Shown here: in pieces, positions 25,421-35,398 of the stretch | Position numbering within the stretch: position 1 is the stretch's first letter | How the letters are laid out: every line of letters starts with the position of its first letter | Assembly: GCF_016734765.1 (NCBI RefSeq) | Contig: NZ_JAERQE010000021.1 | Span: 1-64,000 of the forward strand | Reading direction: 5' to 3' | DNA length: 64,000 bases | Source of the DNA: Microvirga soli | Lineage (GTDB): Bacteria > Pseudomonadota > Alphaproteobacteria > Rhizobiales > Beijerinckiaceae | Position numbers and translations under genes: made by a program | The notes under the pieces: generated by a model | The model's database searches: none | Seen by the model: the letters and a program-made list of their open reading frames with translations, nothing else | Told to the model about the DNA's origin: nothing

Positions 25421-26911
25421 ATGCGGGAAAAATCGGTTTCCAGCGCCTGGGCTCCACCCTACCTTCGTCCGGTCTTCCACCTGACGGGGCGCATGCTCCT
25501 TGCACTGGCGGCGACGATGCTCCTGCCGGCAGGTGTCGATGCCTATACCGGCGATCCGGACTGGAGAGCCTTTCTCATCGGCAGCGGCATCACCTTCGCG
25601 TTCGCCGCTGCACTGACCCAGGTCACCCGCTGCCGGCTCTCCGGCGGGCTGACCTTGCGCCAGGCCTTTCTCCTCACGCCGGTCGCCTGGACGACGATTG
25701 CCCTGTTTGGGGCCATTCCTCTCTACATTTCCGATTACGCCCAGTTGAGGGACCATTTCACCAACGCGTTCTTCGAATCCGTGTCAGGACTCACGACAAC
25801 CGGCGCCACGGTGATCGTCGGCCTCGACGATGCGCCCAAAGGGATTCTGCTGTGGCGGGCGCTTCTGCAATGGCTGGGCGGCATCGGTATCATCGGGGTC
25901 GCCATCTCGATCCTGCCGGCCCTCGGCGTCGGCGGCATGCAGCTGTTCCGCACGGAATCTTCCGACCGGTCCGAGAAGGTGATGCCGCGCGTGCGGGAAA
26001 TCGCCACCGGCATCATGCTGATCTACGCAGCCCTCACGGTGGCCTGCGCACTGGCCTATTGGCTGGTGGCCATGTCTCCGTTCGATGCCGTCGCCCACGC
26101 GCTGACAACCGTCTCGACGGCCGGCTTCTCGACCTCCGATGTTTCGATGGCGCGCTGGGACAATCCGGCGCTGCACTGGATCGCCACCCTGTTCATGCTC
26201 TCGGGTGCCGTGCCGTTCGTACTCTACCTGCGGCTGGTTCAGGGACAGAGTGATGCCCTGCGCGACAGTCAGGTCCGGTTTCTCGCTATGATTCTGGCTG
26301 CCTTGATCATCGGGGTCGCAGCATGGCTGATCCTGGCAGGTGGGCATGGCGTCACCGATGCGGTGAGGCTTGCCGCCTTCAACGTGGTGTCTGTCGTGAC
26401 GACGACTGGTTATGCCACGACCGATTACACCCTTTGGGGCAACCTCATGGTGGGTCTGTTCTTCGGCCTCATGTTCGTAGGCGGCTGCACGGGATCGACC
26501 GCGGGTGGAATGAAAATCTTCCGCTTCCAGGTGATGATCCGCATGCTGCAGAGCCAGTTCCTGCGCCTGCTCTATCCACGCGGTGTGTTTCCACGCGTCT
26601 ATGCGGGTCGGCTGCTGCCGGACGATGTGATCGGCTCGGTGGTGGTGTTCTTCTCGCTGTACTTCATCTGCTACAGCGGACTCACGGTCGCCCTGATGGC
26701 GTTCGATCTCGATTTCCTCACCAGCGCCAGCGCCGCCGTGGCAGCGTTGTCGAATGTGGGGCCGGGCTTAGGGCCGATCATCGGCCCATCCGGCAATTTC
26801 GGCACGTTGCCGAATGCCTCCAAGTGGCTCCTGTGCTTCGGCATGCTCCTGGGCCGGCTGGAGCTGTTCACCGTGCTGATCCTGTTCTTTCCGCAGTTCT
26901 GGCGCGGGTAA
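25421..26911 (+). CDS. trkH: Trk potassium transporter membrane subunit TrkH
   Basis: The 496-aa product has about 10-12 hydrophobic segments and the four selectivity-filter loops of the TrkH/KtrB family: TTTGAT, STAGFS, TTTGYA and SNVGPG. It forms the potassium pore gated by TrkA, encoded immediately upstream (3-base gap), so the genes form an operon. Function: K+ uptake in osmotic and pH homeostasis. Length matches the family. Confidence 0.94.
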   Translation: MREKSVSSAWAPPYLRPVFHLTGRMLLALAATMLLPAGVDAYTGDPDWRAFLIGSGITFAFAAALTQVTRCRLSGGLTLRQAFLLTPVAWTTIALFGAIPLYISDYAQLRDHFTNAFFESVSGLTTTGATVIVGLDDAPKGILLWRALLQWLGGIGIIGVAISILPALGVGGMQLFRTESSDRSEKVMPRVREIATGIMLIYAALTVACALAYWLVAMSPFDAVAHALTTVSTAGFSTSDVSMARWDNPALHWIATLFMLSGAVPFVLYLRLVQGQSDALRDSQVRFLAMILAALIIGVAAWLILAGGHGVTDAVRLAAFNVVSVVTTTGYATTDYTLWGNLMVGLFFGLMFVGGCTGSTAGGMKIFRFQVMIRMLQSQFLRLLYPRGVFPRVYAGRLLPDDVIGSVVVFFSLYFICYSGLTVALMAFDLDFLTSASAAVAALSNVGPGLGPIIGPSGNFGTLPNASKWLLCFGMLLGRLELFTVLILFFPQFWRG

Positions 26912-27031
26912 GGCCAGTCGCGTCACAAGGGCTTTCCATACAGGCGCCCTCCCCTTTGACCAGGCTTTCTCGCGAAGGCTTGCTCCGTCAAATGCGCATT
27001 GCGCCCGCGTCCGCCTATGGGCCAATAGGGC

Positions 27032-27787
27032 ATGCTCGATCCATCGCCGTGGCTCATTCTCTCGATCGGCCTGACCTTCTTCCTTGCCGGCATTGTCAAG
27101 GGCGTGACCGGCATGGGCCTGCCGACGGTGGCCATGGGAGCGCTGGGAGCGCTCATGGCACCCGTGACGGCCGCCACCTTGCTGATCGTGCCATCCTTCG
27201 TCACCAATGTGTGGCAACTGCTGTCCGGCCCGAACTTCACGGCGCTGATCCGGCGCTTGTGGCCGATGATGCTGGGGATCGTGCTCGGCACGGTGGGCGG
27301 CTCGTTCGTTCTCGCCGACGGGAATACACGGTGGACGACAGTAGGCCTAGGAGCTGCCCTTGTCGTCTATGCCGGCTTCACCCTACTGGCGCGGCAGCTC
27401 TCCGTACCGGCCCGTTGGGAGACATGGGCGTCGCCCCTGGTGGGCCTGACGACAGGCATCGTCACGGGAGGCACGGGCGTCTTCGTCATCCCGGCCGTTC
27501 CCTATCTCCAGGCTCTCGGGCTCAGAAAGGACGACCTCATCCAGGCTTTAGGGTTGTCTTTTACCGTGTCGACCATTGCGCTTGCGGCCGGTCTTGGATG
27601 GCGCGGAGCGTTTCAGCTCGACGGCCTGCTTCTGTCGTCGCTCGCCATCGTGCCCGCCCTTGCCGGCATGTGGCTGGGACAGGTTGTCAGGCGAAAGGTC
27701 AGCCCCGAGACGTTCCGGCGATGGTTTCTCATCGGCCTGCTGCTTCTCGGGGCTGAACTCGTGCTGAAGTCGGTGCTGCAGACTTAA
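27032..27787 (+). CDS. TauE/SafE-family membrane exporter
   Basis: A 251-aa membrane protein with about 8 TM helices and the family's internal duplication: FFLAGIVKGVTGMGLPTVAM near the N-terminus and LTTGIVTGGTGVFVIPAVPY in the second half. TauE/SafE members export sulfite, sulfonates or related anions; the exact substrate is unknown. It is a single gene 120 bases after trkH. Terminator not evident. Confidence 0.85.
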   Translation: MLDPSPWLILSIGLTFFLAGIVKGVTGMGLPTVAMGALGALMAPVTAATLLIVPSFVTNVWQLLSGPNFTALIRRLWPMMLGIVLGTVGGSFVLADGNTRWTTVGLGAALVVYAGFTLLARQLSVPARWETWASPLVGLTTGIVTGGTGVFVIPAVPYLQALGLRKDDLIQALGLSFTVSTIALAAGLGWRGAFQLDGLLLSSLAIVPALAGMWLGQVVRRKVSPETFRRWFLIGLLLLGAELVLKSVLQT

Positions 27788-27795
27788 GGAGCGCT

Positions 27796-29031
27796 TTAGG
27801 AGCGCTCCTCCCAGACTTTCGCCAGTTCCACGATGGTGCTCACCGCCTTCTCCATGTCCTGGCTGGAGACGAATTCCAGCGGAGAATGAAAGGCGTGTCC
27901 GCCGGCGAAGATGTTGGCGCAGGGAAGGCCCATGAAGGACAGGCGCGAGCCGTCCGTGCCACCGCGGATGCTGTCGCGCCGAGGCTCCAAGCCGGCGCGT
28001 TTGACCGCCTCGACAGCGTGCTCGATGATCTCCGGGTGCCGGTCGAGCACCTCCTTCATGTTGCGGTACTGCTCCTTGACCGTGAAGGTGTAGCTGGAGC
28101 CCGGATAATTCTCCATCACGTCCCGGGTGATCTTCTCCAGCAGGGCCTCTTTCGTCTTGAGCCCCTCCTCGGTGAAATCACGGATGATGAAGCTTAAGTT
28201 CGCCTTTTCCATCACCCCGGAAGCACCTGTGGGATGGATGAAGCCGTCGCGCCCCTTCGTGGTCTCAGGCGCCATGTCCCTCGGCAGACGCGCGATGATG
28301 TCGCCCGCGATCCGAATGGCGTTTTCCATCCGGCCGTAGGCGAGGCCGGGGTGGATCGCCACGCCCTGGATGGCGATCTCCACCGCGTCGGCCGAGAAGG
28401 TCTCGTCCTCGATGCTGCCGGCGGCTCCGCCATCCATGGTGTAGCCGAAATCGGCCCCGAGCTTCTTCAGGTCGACCTTGTCGACCCCGCGGCCGATCTC
28501 CTCATCGGTGGTGAACAGGATGCGGATCGTGCCGTGCTTGATTTCCGGGTTGTTGATCAGGAACTCGGCGGCCGCCACGATCTCGGCGACGCCGGCTTTG
28601 TCGTCGGCGCCGAGCAGCGTGGTACCGTCCGAGGTGACGATGTCGTGGCCGATCATGTCCTTCAAGACCGGATGGTCGGCGACGCGAATGACCCGGCTGG
28701 AATCGCCCGGAAGCCGAATGTCGCCGCCCTGGTAGTTGCGGACGATCTGCGGCTTGACGTTCGTGCCGGAGAAGTCCGGCGCCGTATCCATGTGCGCGCA
28801 GATGCAGATGACCGGAACGCTGTTCTTCGGCGTGTTCGATGGGATCGTCCCATAGACGTAGCCATGCTCGTCGAGATGTGCGTCGGAGACGCCGATGGAC
28901 AGGAGCTCATCGACCAGCAGGCGGCCGAGATCCTTCTGCTTCTCGGTGGACGGCTGGGACTTCGAGGAGGCGTCGGACTGGGTATCGATGACGACGTAAC
29001 GGAGGAAACGGTCGGTAACGCTGGCGGCCAT
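27796..29031 (-). CDS. pepT: Peptidase T (tripeptide aminopeptidase)
   Basis: The 411-aa zinc peptidase of family M20B has the metal-binding signatures CAHMDTAPDF, GADDKAGVAEI and the catalytic acid region TTDEEIGRGVD, with GGTDGSRLSFMGLP near the C-terminus. It removes N-terminal residues from tripeptides in the cytoplasm. It converges on the TauE-type gene (8-base gap). Length fits the family. Confidence 0.93.
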   Translation of the reverse strand: MAASVTDRFLRYVVIDTQSDASSKSQPSTEKQKDLGRLLVDELLSIGVSDAHLDEHGYVYGTIPSNTPKNSVPVICICAHMDTAPDFSGTNVKPQIVRNYQGGDIRLPGDSSRVIRVADHPVLKDMIGHDIVTSDGTTLLGADDKAGVAEIVAAAEFLINNPEIKHGTIRILFTTDEEIGRGVDKVDLKKLGADFGYTMDGGAAGSIEDETFSADAVEIAIQGVAIHPGLAYGRMENAIRIAGDIIARLPRDMAPETTKGRDGFIHPTGASGVMEKANLSFIIRDFTEEGLKTKEALLEKITRDVMENYPGSSYTFTVKEQYRNMKEVLDRHPEIIEHAVEAVKRAGLEPRRDSIRGGTDGSRLSFMGLPCANIFAGGHAFHSPLEFVSSQDMEKAVSTIVELAKVWEERS

Positions 29032-29292
29032 AGATTGAAATCCAATTCGCGAGGAGACGATGGACTTCTACCTGGGAAATGCCACTGCGGGAATGGGCGG
29101 TGGGGAATTCCTCCCAACCTGGAGACCTTAAAAACGGCTAGGTTACGTATCGCTATTGTTATAATCTTACATTTTGGTGTATAGGTTTCCGTTCTTACCC
29201 AACCCATTCGTCGATAGGCGGCAGACAGTCCTGCGATCTGATGGGTTGAACGGGCAGCGCCTGGATAGAGCAGCGGCTATGGGGGAATGGAC
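29032..29292. other. Intergenic region, pepT / RTX gene
   Basis: 261 bases between divergently transcribed pepT and the RTX gene. The middle (29128-29190) is AT-rich and should hold promoters for one or both genes. I see no further gene or hairpin. Confidence 0.4.
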
Positions 29293-31752
29293 ATGACGGC
29301 ATCGATCATCCGGTTTGGCAGCGAGCAGAAGGCCGTCGGCAAGACCCTCAATTACCTTGATCCCCAGAGCGCCCCCATGAGCGTCACCGGGCTTGCTGAT
29401 GGGGGCTGGGTTCTCACGTGGCAAGAGTTTTGGCGAGCAGACAGAGCCGACATCTACCAGCAACGCTTCAAGGCCGATGGAACGCCCTTCAATGAGCGTG
29501 AAAAGGTTAACGCTTCCAAATCTTTTACAACGGAACCCCCGAAGGTTACGGCTCTTTCCCATGGCGGATGGATCGTCACCTGGGAGTCGCCTTGGCACAA
29601 TGAAGAGTCCGGCAAAGACATCTATCAACGACGTTACAATGCCGACGGCAAGGCCGATGAGGTTGAGCAACGCGTCAACACAACGCCTCGACGCTCCGAG
29701 GGTGTAAGGGATACAGGGGATCCAGGCATTGCCGTGTTCGACGATGGGGGATGGGTGGTTACCTGGACGTCCGTGATCCCCGGAGGGTCAAGGGCAGGAA
29801 TCTTCCAACAACGATACAATGCTAATGGCGATCAGGTTGATGGCGAGATTTTGGTTTCCACGCCAGATTTCTCCGCATCGAGATCCTCCATCGACACTCT
29901 GTCCGACGGCAGATGGGTGGTCACATGGGTCTCCAACGCGCAGGACGGGTCCGAGAAAGGCATCTATCAGCAATGCTACGACAGCGGCGGCACTCCTTCG
30001 GAGAAGGGCGTGCAACGGGTTAACACCTCTGTCGCCGGCATGCAGGAAGCTCCCAGCATCACCGGTCTCGCCGATGGCGGATGGGTCGTGACATGGCAAT
30101 CCTACTACCAAGAGGGCATCCTCTATGATGTCTACCAGCAGCGCTATAACCAAGCTGGCGAGGCCATACGCGGCGAGACGCGGGTCAATACCTACACGGC
30201 AAACTCGCAGTCGAACCCCAGCGTGATGGCGCTCGCCGATGGCGGATGGGTCGTCACTTGGTATTCCTATAACCAGGATGGAAGCAGCTATGGCGTTTAC
30301 CAGCAGCGCTACGATGCCGATGGCAATGCCCACGGTCCCGAGCAGAGGGTCAACGGGACGATAGATGCCAGTCAGTGGTATCCGCAGGTGGCGGCAATCG
30401 GGGGCGAGGGAGCGCAGGACGGCTGGGTCGTCGCTTGGCTCTCCGGAGGGATCGGCAACAACTACGAACTCTACCAGCAGCGCTACGACTTCGTGACGGC
30501 CTTCGCCGAAGGCAAGGAGCTTGGGACCGGAACGGAGGGCAACGATCTCTTCCAGGTCATGGACGGCGGCCTCGATGAGGACGACACCCTTGAGGCTGGA
30601 AACGGAATAGACATCCTCAGGATGATCGAGCCCGGCCGCATCGACCTCACGGCGCCGGATGTCCTGACCGGTATCGAGATCGTCCAGGGCTCCGGCGGAA
30701 ACGACATCATCGTGACGGATAATGCGCGCCTCGTGGGCATCGTGGGCATTCAGGGCCATGCCGGTCGCGACGCCCTGCACCTGAAGGCCGGCACCTACGA
30801 CCTAACCGCCAAGTTCATCTCCGGCGTCGAGGCGATCGTTCTCCTCGGCACCGGCTCGATCACATTTGGCGACAAGGCCACGGCGCTTCTTGCCAACAGC
30901 CAGAGCAAGGATGGCGCCATCTCCGTAGCCGGCGACACCTTCACCCTTGCGGAGCGGCAGCAGCTCTACACGCAGGGCATCCGGCAGGTGACGGACGCCA
31001 AGGGCGTGCACGTCCTGGCCCCGAGCGTGCCTGACCTCAAGGGCGCATCAGTGCAGGAGAACGCCGCCGCCGGCACGGCAATCGGGGAACTCTCGGCGCA
31101 GGACCCCAATCCCGGCGACGGCCTGCGCTTCGACCTGATCGACACGGCCGGAGGTCGCTTCGCCCTGGACGGCAACAAGCTCGTCGTCGCGGCGGGCGCC
31201 AAGCTCGATTATGAGCAGGATAGCTCACACAGCATCGTCGTTCGCGTGACCGACGAAGGCGGCATCGCGCACGACCGGAGCTTCACGATCCAAGTCGGCG
31301 ACGTGGATGTGGAAAGGATCTACGGCACCGCAGGCGCAGACGTTCTCACCGGCACGGGCGGCCGCGAGATCCTCTACGGGTTTATGGGCAAGGATACGCT
31401 CACCGGCGGCACGGGGCAGGATATCTTCGTGTTCGACAGCCGCCCGCAGAAGTCGAAGAATGCCGACACGATCACGGATTTCAACGTGAACGACGACGGG
31501 ATCTGGCTTGAGAACAAGGTCTTCGCCAAGCTCGGGAAGAAGGGCACGGAGATGAATCCCGCCCAGTTGAAGAAGAGCTTCTTCGCCATCGGCGACAAGG
31601 CCAAGGACCAGAACGACTACATCGTCTACGACAAGGCGAAGGGTGTTCTGTATTACGACGCCGACGGCTCAGGCTCGCGCTACAAGCAGGTGGAGATCGC
31701 GACGCTCTCCAAGAAGCTGAAGATGACCTACAAGGACTTCTTCGTCATTTAG
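29293..31752 (+). CDS. Large RTX-type secreted protein with seven WVVTW repeats
   Basis: The 819-aa protein has seven repeats of about 56 residues (DGGWVVTW ... YQQRYNADG; Trp at about 39, 94, 154, 208, 264, 319, 378). They are followed by a linker, a cadherin-like domain (about 575-670) and a short RTX part (GTAGADVLTGTGG, GKDTLTGGTGQDIFVF). The conserved C-terminal segment ends KDFFVI. There is no N-terminal signal peptide, as expected for type I secretion through a C-terminal signal. Seven repeats suggest a beta-propeller by inference. The second ATG (29293) is preferred over 29287 because GGGGGA abuts the first. The exporter genes are not in the window. Confidence 0.82.
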   Translation: MTASIIRFGSEQKAVGKTLNYLDPQSAPMSVTGLADGGWVLTWQEFWRADRADIYQQRFKADGTPFNEREKVNASKSFTTEPPKVTALSHGGWIVTWESPWHNEESGKDIYQRRYNADGKADEVEQRVNTTPRRSEGVRDTGDPGIAVFDDGGWVVTWTSVIPGGSRAGIFQQRYNANGDQVDGEILVSTPDFSASRSSIDTLSDGRWVVTWVSNAQDGSEKGIYQQCYDSGGTPSEKGVQRVNTSVAGMQEAPSITGLADGGWVVTWQSYYQEGILYDVYQQRYNQAGEAIRGETRVNTYTANSQSNPSVMALADGGWVVTWYSYNQDGSSYGVYQQRYDADGNAHGPEQRVNGTIDASQWYPQVAAIGGEGAQDGWVVAWLSGGIGNNYELYQQRYDFVTAFAEGKELGTGTEGNDLFQVMDGGLDEDDTLEAGNGIDILRMIEPGRIDLTAPDVLTGIEIVQGSGGNDIIVTDNARLVGIVGIQGHAGRDALHLKAGTYDLTAKFISGVEAIVLLGTGSITFGDKATALLANSQSKDGAISVAGDTFTLAERQQLYTQGIRQVTDAKGVHVLAPSVPDLKGASVQENAAAGTAIGELSAQDPNPGDGLRFDLIDTAGGRFALDGNKLVVAAGAKLDYEQDSSHSIVVRVTDEGGIAHDRSFTIQVGDVDVERIYGTAGADVLTGTGGREILYGFMGKDTLTGGTGQDIFVFDSRPQKSKNADTITDFNVNDDGIWLENKVFAKLGKKGTEMNPAQLKKSFFAIGDKAKDQNDYIVYDKAKGVLYYDADGSGSRYKQVEIATLSKKLKMTYKDFFVI

Positions 31753-31842
31753 ATGAGGAACTCGGATCACCGCACCAGCGGCTGATCCTCGATCCTATCG
31801 AAGGCGGTGCGGCGCAGCACCGAGAGACTGCCGTGGGAATGA

Positions 31843-31876
31843 GAAGCCTCGGGTCGATGCGTCGACCCGAGGCTTC
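31843..31876. terminator. Bidirectional terminator between RTX gene and chemoreceptor
   Basis: A perfect 15-bp inverted repeat, GAAGCCTCGGGTCGA and TCGACCCGAGGCTTC, with a 4-base loop between convergent genes. It is followed by TTGCTGTTC on the plus strand. Confidence 0.8.
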
Positions 31877-31890
31877 TTGCTGTTCGGTAC

Positions 31891-33573
31891 TCAGGCGGCT
31901 TTCACATCAGTGAGGAAGCCTTGCACCTCGCGACTGAGGTCGCTGGAGTGGCGCGCCAGTTCCTGGGCGGCGCCAAGCACGCGGCTTGCGGCCGTGCCGG
32001 TCTGTTCGGCGCCCTGCCGCACGTCGAGGATGCTGCCGCTGACCGATGCGGTGCCCCGCGCCGCTTCCTGCACGTTGCGGGCAATCTCGCCTGTGGCAGC
32101 GCCCTGCTCCTCGATGGCAGCCGCTATCGCCACGGAGGTCTCGGACATCTGGCCAATGGTGCTGCCGATGTTCTGGATCGCGCTCACCGCCTCGCGGGTC
32201 GCCTGCTGGATCTCGACGATCTGGGCCGAGATCTCCTCCGTGGCCTTGGTGGTCTGGTTCGCCAGCTCCTTCACCTCGGAGGCCACGACGGCGAAGCCCT
32301 TGCCGGCCTCACCGGCGCGGGCCGCCTCGATGGTGGCATTGAGCGCCAAGAGGTTGGTCTGGCCCGCGATGGTGTTGATAAGCGCGATGACGGCGCCGAT
32401 CTTCTCCGCCGTGCTGGCCAGGGCCTGAACGGTGACGTCCGTGCGCCGCGTCTCCTCGACGGCCGCGCCGGCGACCCTTGCCGACTGGGAGATCTGGGAC
32501 GCGATCTCGCGGGTGGAGATCGACAGCTCCTCGGTGGCCGCCGCCACGGTCTGCACGTTCAGGGATGCCTGCTCGGCCGCCGTCGCAACGGTTTGGGACT
32601 GCACGTTGGTCTGCTCGGCGGTGGCCGCCATGGTCTGGGCCGTGCCCTCCATTTCGAACGCTGCGCTCGAGAGAGTCTGGGTGAGGGTTGCGACATTGGC
32701 CTCGAACTGGCGTGTGAGCTGATCGAGACGCTGCGCCCGGCGGGCCTGCGCATCGGCATCGACCGCATAGACCTTGTCCGCCTCGTCCTTGGCGATCAGC
32801 GTGTCCCTGAACACCTGAACCGCATGGGCCATGGCGCCCAGTTCGTCGCTGCGGTTCTGCGCCGGCACGTCGATCTGCCGCTCGCCTTCCGCAAGGGATC
32901 GCATAACCTGCCCGAGGGCCAGGATGGGCTTGGTCACGCCGCGGCCGATGAAGGTTGCCACAACGCCGATGACGAGGACGATGACGGCCACGCCCGAAAG
33001 GAGCTTCAGGGCCGTGCTCCACACCTTGGCGGCGGTGTCGTCGGTGTAGACGCCCGAGCCAATGATCCAGCCCCAGGGCTTGAAGCCTTTCACGTAGGAG
33101 ATCTTGCCGACGGGCTCCTGCGCACCGGGCTTGGGCCACAGATACGGCACGAACCCGGCGCCGCTTTCCTTCACCTTGTCGACGAAGGCGACGAACAGGC
33201 GAAGGCCCGTGGGATCCTTGTTCTCCGTCAGGTCGACGCCGACGAGTTCGGGTTTGATCGGATGCATCACCATCTTGGGATGCATGTCGTTGATCCAGAA
33301 ATATTCCTGGGTGTCGTAGCGCAGAACCCTGATCGCATCGGCGGCTGCCTTCTGGGCAGCCTCGCGGCTCAGACGGCCGGCCCGCTCCTCGGCCTCGTAA
33401 TGCGCAAGGATGCCATAGGCCGACTCGACCACATGCTGGGTCTTGACCATCTGCGCCTGGGTAATCTCCTCGCGCAGGTAAAACAATGTAACGGCCATGA
33501 TCGCCGCGATGCCGACCAGTGCCGTCAGCGTGATCGAATGGATTTTCGTCCCGATACCGAATTTCATGCGCAT
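31891..33573 (-). CDS. Methyl-accepting chemotaxis protein with Cache sensor
   Basis: The 560-aa protein has a TM helix at the N-terminus (about 9-30), a periplasmic single Cache domain (about 35-190; [16 protein letters not shown], then [12 protein letters not shown]), a second TM (about 192-215), HAMP (about 215-270) and a cytoplasmic MCP signalling domain. The signalling hairpin tip is [19 protein letters not shown]. It detects a small external ligand and drives CheA. I placed the start at 33573, with GGGGG upstream; frame also opens at a TTG. Confidence 0.9.
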   Translation of the reverse strand: MRMKFGIGTKIHSITLTALVGIAAIMAVTLFYLREEITQAQMVKTQHVVESAYGILAHYEAEERAGRLSREAAQKAAADAIRVLRYDTQEYFWINDMHPKMVMHPIKPELVGVDLTENKDPTGLRLFVAFVDKVKESGAGFVPYLWPKPGAQEPVGKISYVKGFKPWGWIIGSGVYTDDTAAKVWSTALKLLSGVAVIVLVIGVVATFIGRGVTKPILALGQVMRSLAEGERQIDVPAQNRSDELGAMAHAVQVFRDTLIAKDEADKVYAVDADAQARRAQRLDQLTRQFEANVATLTQTLSSAAFEMEGTAQTMAATAEQTNVQSQTVATAAEQASLNVQTVAAATEELSISTREIASQISQSARVAGAAVEETRRTDVTVQALASTAEKIGAVIALINTIAGQTNLLALNATIEAARAGEAGKGFAVVASEVKELANQTTKATEEISAQIVEIQQATREAVSAIQNIGSTIGQMSETSVAIAAAIEEQGAATGEIARNVQEAARGTASVSGSILDVRQGAEQTGTAASRVLGAAQELARHSSDLSREVQGFLTDVKAA

Positions 33574-33851
33574 GCATGCCCCCAGAACCTGCAATATTTT
33601 TGTTTGTGATGATGCTCTGCCCAGTCCGACACGGAAGAACCTTCCGTCAGCTTCAGCTGAATTCTTGCGAGAGCAGAGCGACTATAACTTGGTGTTTTTA
33701 GTTAAGAAGCGGTTCATGCAGCGCTGAACGGCACGCATTTTCAGCGAAATTCACGCGCTGAACCCGACGCTCTATGGACCCGCGCCTGCCGTTTCGCCTA
33801 ACCTGGGGATTGTTCCCTAGGAACGAAGCGGTCTCAGGCCTGGAGGTTTCG

Positions 33852-34784
33852 ATGAAGCGATCGGACAAAGTCATCATCAGCTGCGCGATCACCGGGTCCA
33901 TTCACACGCCCAGCATGTCCCCCTACCTGCCGGTGACGCCGGAGCAGATTGCCGAGAGCGCCATTGCGGCGGCGGAGGCCGGCGCCGCGATCCTGCACCT
34001 GCATGCGCGAGACCCGCAGACCGGCCGCCCGACGCAGAGCCCTGAGGTCTTCAAGCAGTTCCTGCCCGCCATCAAGGACGGCAGCAACGCCATCGTGAAC
34101 ATCACCACCGGCGGCGGGCTCGGAATGAGCCTCGACGAGCGTCTCGCAGCGGCGAAATGGGCTCAGCCTGAGATCGCCTCCATGAACATGGGATCGTTCA
34201 ACTTCAACATCTCCGGCGCAGGCGGACGCATCGCGTCGTTCAAGAACGATTGGGAGAAGCCCTATCTGGACATGACCAAGGACTTCATCCTGTCCAACAC
34301 CTTCGCGCAGATCGAGCGGGGCATGACCGAACTCGGTGCACTCGGAACCCGGTTCGAGTTCGAGTGCTACGATGTCGGCCATCTCTACAACCTCGCCCAT
34401 TTCGCAGACCGTGGGCTCGTGCAGCCGCCCTTCTTCGTGCAGGCCATCTTCGGCATTCTCGGCGGCATCGGGCCGGAGCCCGAGAACCTCATGCACATGA
34501 AGGCAACGGCCGACCGCCTGTTCGGGAACGACTATTATCTCTCGATCCTGGCCGCCGGCCGCCATCAGCTGCCGTTCGTGACCATGGGGGCGATCCTCGG
34601 CGGGCATGTGCGCGTGGGCCTGGAGGACAACCTCTACCTCGGCAAGGGCGAGCTTGCTCCATCCAATGCCGATCAGGTGCGCAAGATCCGCCGCATCCTC
34701 GAGGAGCTTTCATTCACGGTCGCGACCCCGGACGATGCGCGCCGCATGCTGCAGACGAAAGGGCCGGAGCACACGGCCTTCTAG
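33852..34784 (+). CDS. BKACE (DUF849) beta-keto acid cleavage enzyme family protein
   Basis: A 310-aa TIM-barrel of the DUF849 / 3-keto-5-aminohexanoate cleavage family: KVIISCAITGSIHTPSMSP at the N-terminus, AAILHLHARDPQTGRP (zinc-binding HxH), NITTGG and a C-terminal VRVGLEDNLYLGKGELA with the conserved Glu. BKACE enzymes condense a beta-keto acid with acetyl-CoA to give acetoacetate and an acyl-CoA; the specific substrate here is unknown. GGAGG precedes ATG 33852; an upstream in-frame start (33774) is possible. It stands alone. Confidence 0.88.
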   Translation: MKRSDKVIISCAITGSIHTPSMSPYLPVTPEQIAESAIAAAEAGAAILHLHARDPQTGRPTQSPEVFKQFLPAIKDGSNAIVNITTGGGLGMSLDERLAAAKWAQPEIASMNMGSFNFNISGAGGRIASFKNDWEKPYLDMTKDFILSNTFAQIERGMTELGALGTRFEFECYDVGHLYNLAHFADRGLVQPPFFVQAIFGILGGIGPEPENLMHMKATADRLFGNDYYLSILAAGRHQLPFVTMGAILGGHVRVGLEDNLYLGKGELAPSNADQVRKIRRILEELSFTVATPDDARRMLQTKGPEHTAF

Positions 34785-34834
34785 AACGACGCGAAAGAAC
34801 CGCGCCGACGAAGAGCCGGTGCTGCAGGTGCAGC

Positions 34835-35227
34835 CTAATCCTCGGAGCGGCTCGCGCTGTCGCGGTTGCGCTCGTATCGCCTTTTGAGCGGAAACACCGG
34901 CAGCCAGGACTCGCGCCGGATGGTCCAGAGCTCGTAAGTGGGCATCAGCTGGTCAGGGGCATCCAGCGAGCCGAGGTTCACCTCTATTTCATCCGCGCTG
35001 CGGGAGAAGACGGACGAGCCGCAGCCGGGACAGAAAAACCGCCCGGCATAGTCACGCGTTTCGCCTTCGATCGTCACCGCGTCCTGAGGGAAGATCGCGG
35101 AGGCGTGGAAAAGGGCTCCGTGATGCTTGCGGCAGTCGAGGCAGTGGCAAAGGCCGACCCGGTAGGGGCGGCCTGAGGCCACGATCCGGACTTTCCCGCA
35201 CAGGCACCCGCCCGTGAAACGGTCCAT
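34835..35227 (-). CDS. GFA-family zinc protein (glutathione-dependent formaldehyde-activating-like)
   Basis: A 130-aa protein with the GFA zinc pattern: GCLCGKVR at the N-terminus, GLCHCLDCRK and FFCPGCGSSVF. The cysteine spacing matches the family that includes Gfa of Paracoccus, though most members have no proven formaldehyde role. The start at 35227 has GGAGGCGCAGC immediately upstream; the frame runs to 35653 without another good site. It is convergent with the BKACE gene. Confidence 0.85.
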   Translation of the reverse strand: MDRFTGGCLCGKVRIVASGRPYRVGLCHCLDCRKHHGALFHASAIFPQDAVTIEGETRDYAGRFFCPGCGSSVFSRSADEIEVNLGSLDAPDQLMPTYELWTIRRESWLPVFPLKRRYERNRDSASRSED

Positions 35228-35398
35228 GCTGCGCCTCCTCCACAACTGAGCGGCGGAATTTTTACAACGGGCTGCACATTCATTGCAATTGCCTGGATCC
35301 TGCACCGATTCAGACCACGCGATGCACGAGCGCTGTCCGGCTTTCCAATCCCGCGCAGGCATGCCTAAGATGCCTGTCCTAAAAACAGGGAGGAAACA

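Noticed and set aside
24398..25756. 452-aa minus-strand ORF over trkA-trkH
   Set aside because: Shadow of trkA and trkH; composition rich in His/Arg/Gly as expected for antisense frames.
31921..33609. 562-aa plus-strand ORF opposite the chemoreceptor
   Set aside because: Antisense of a well-supported MCP.
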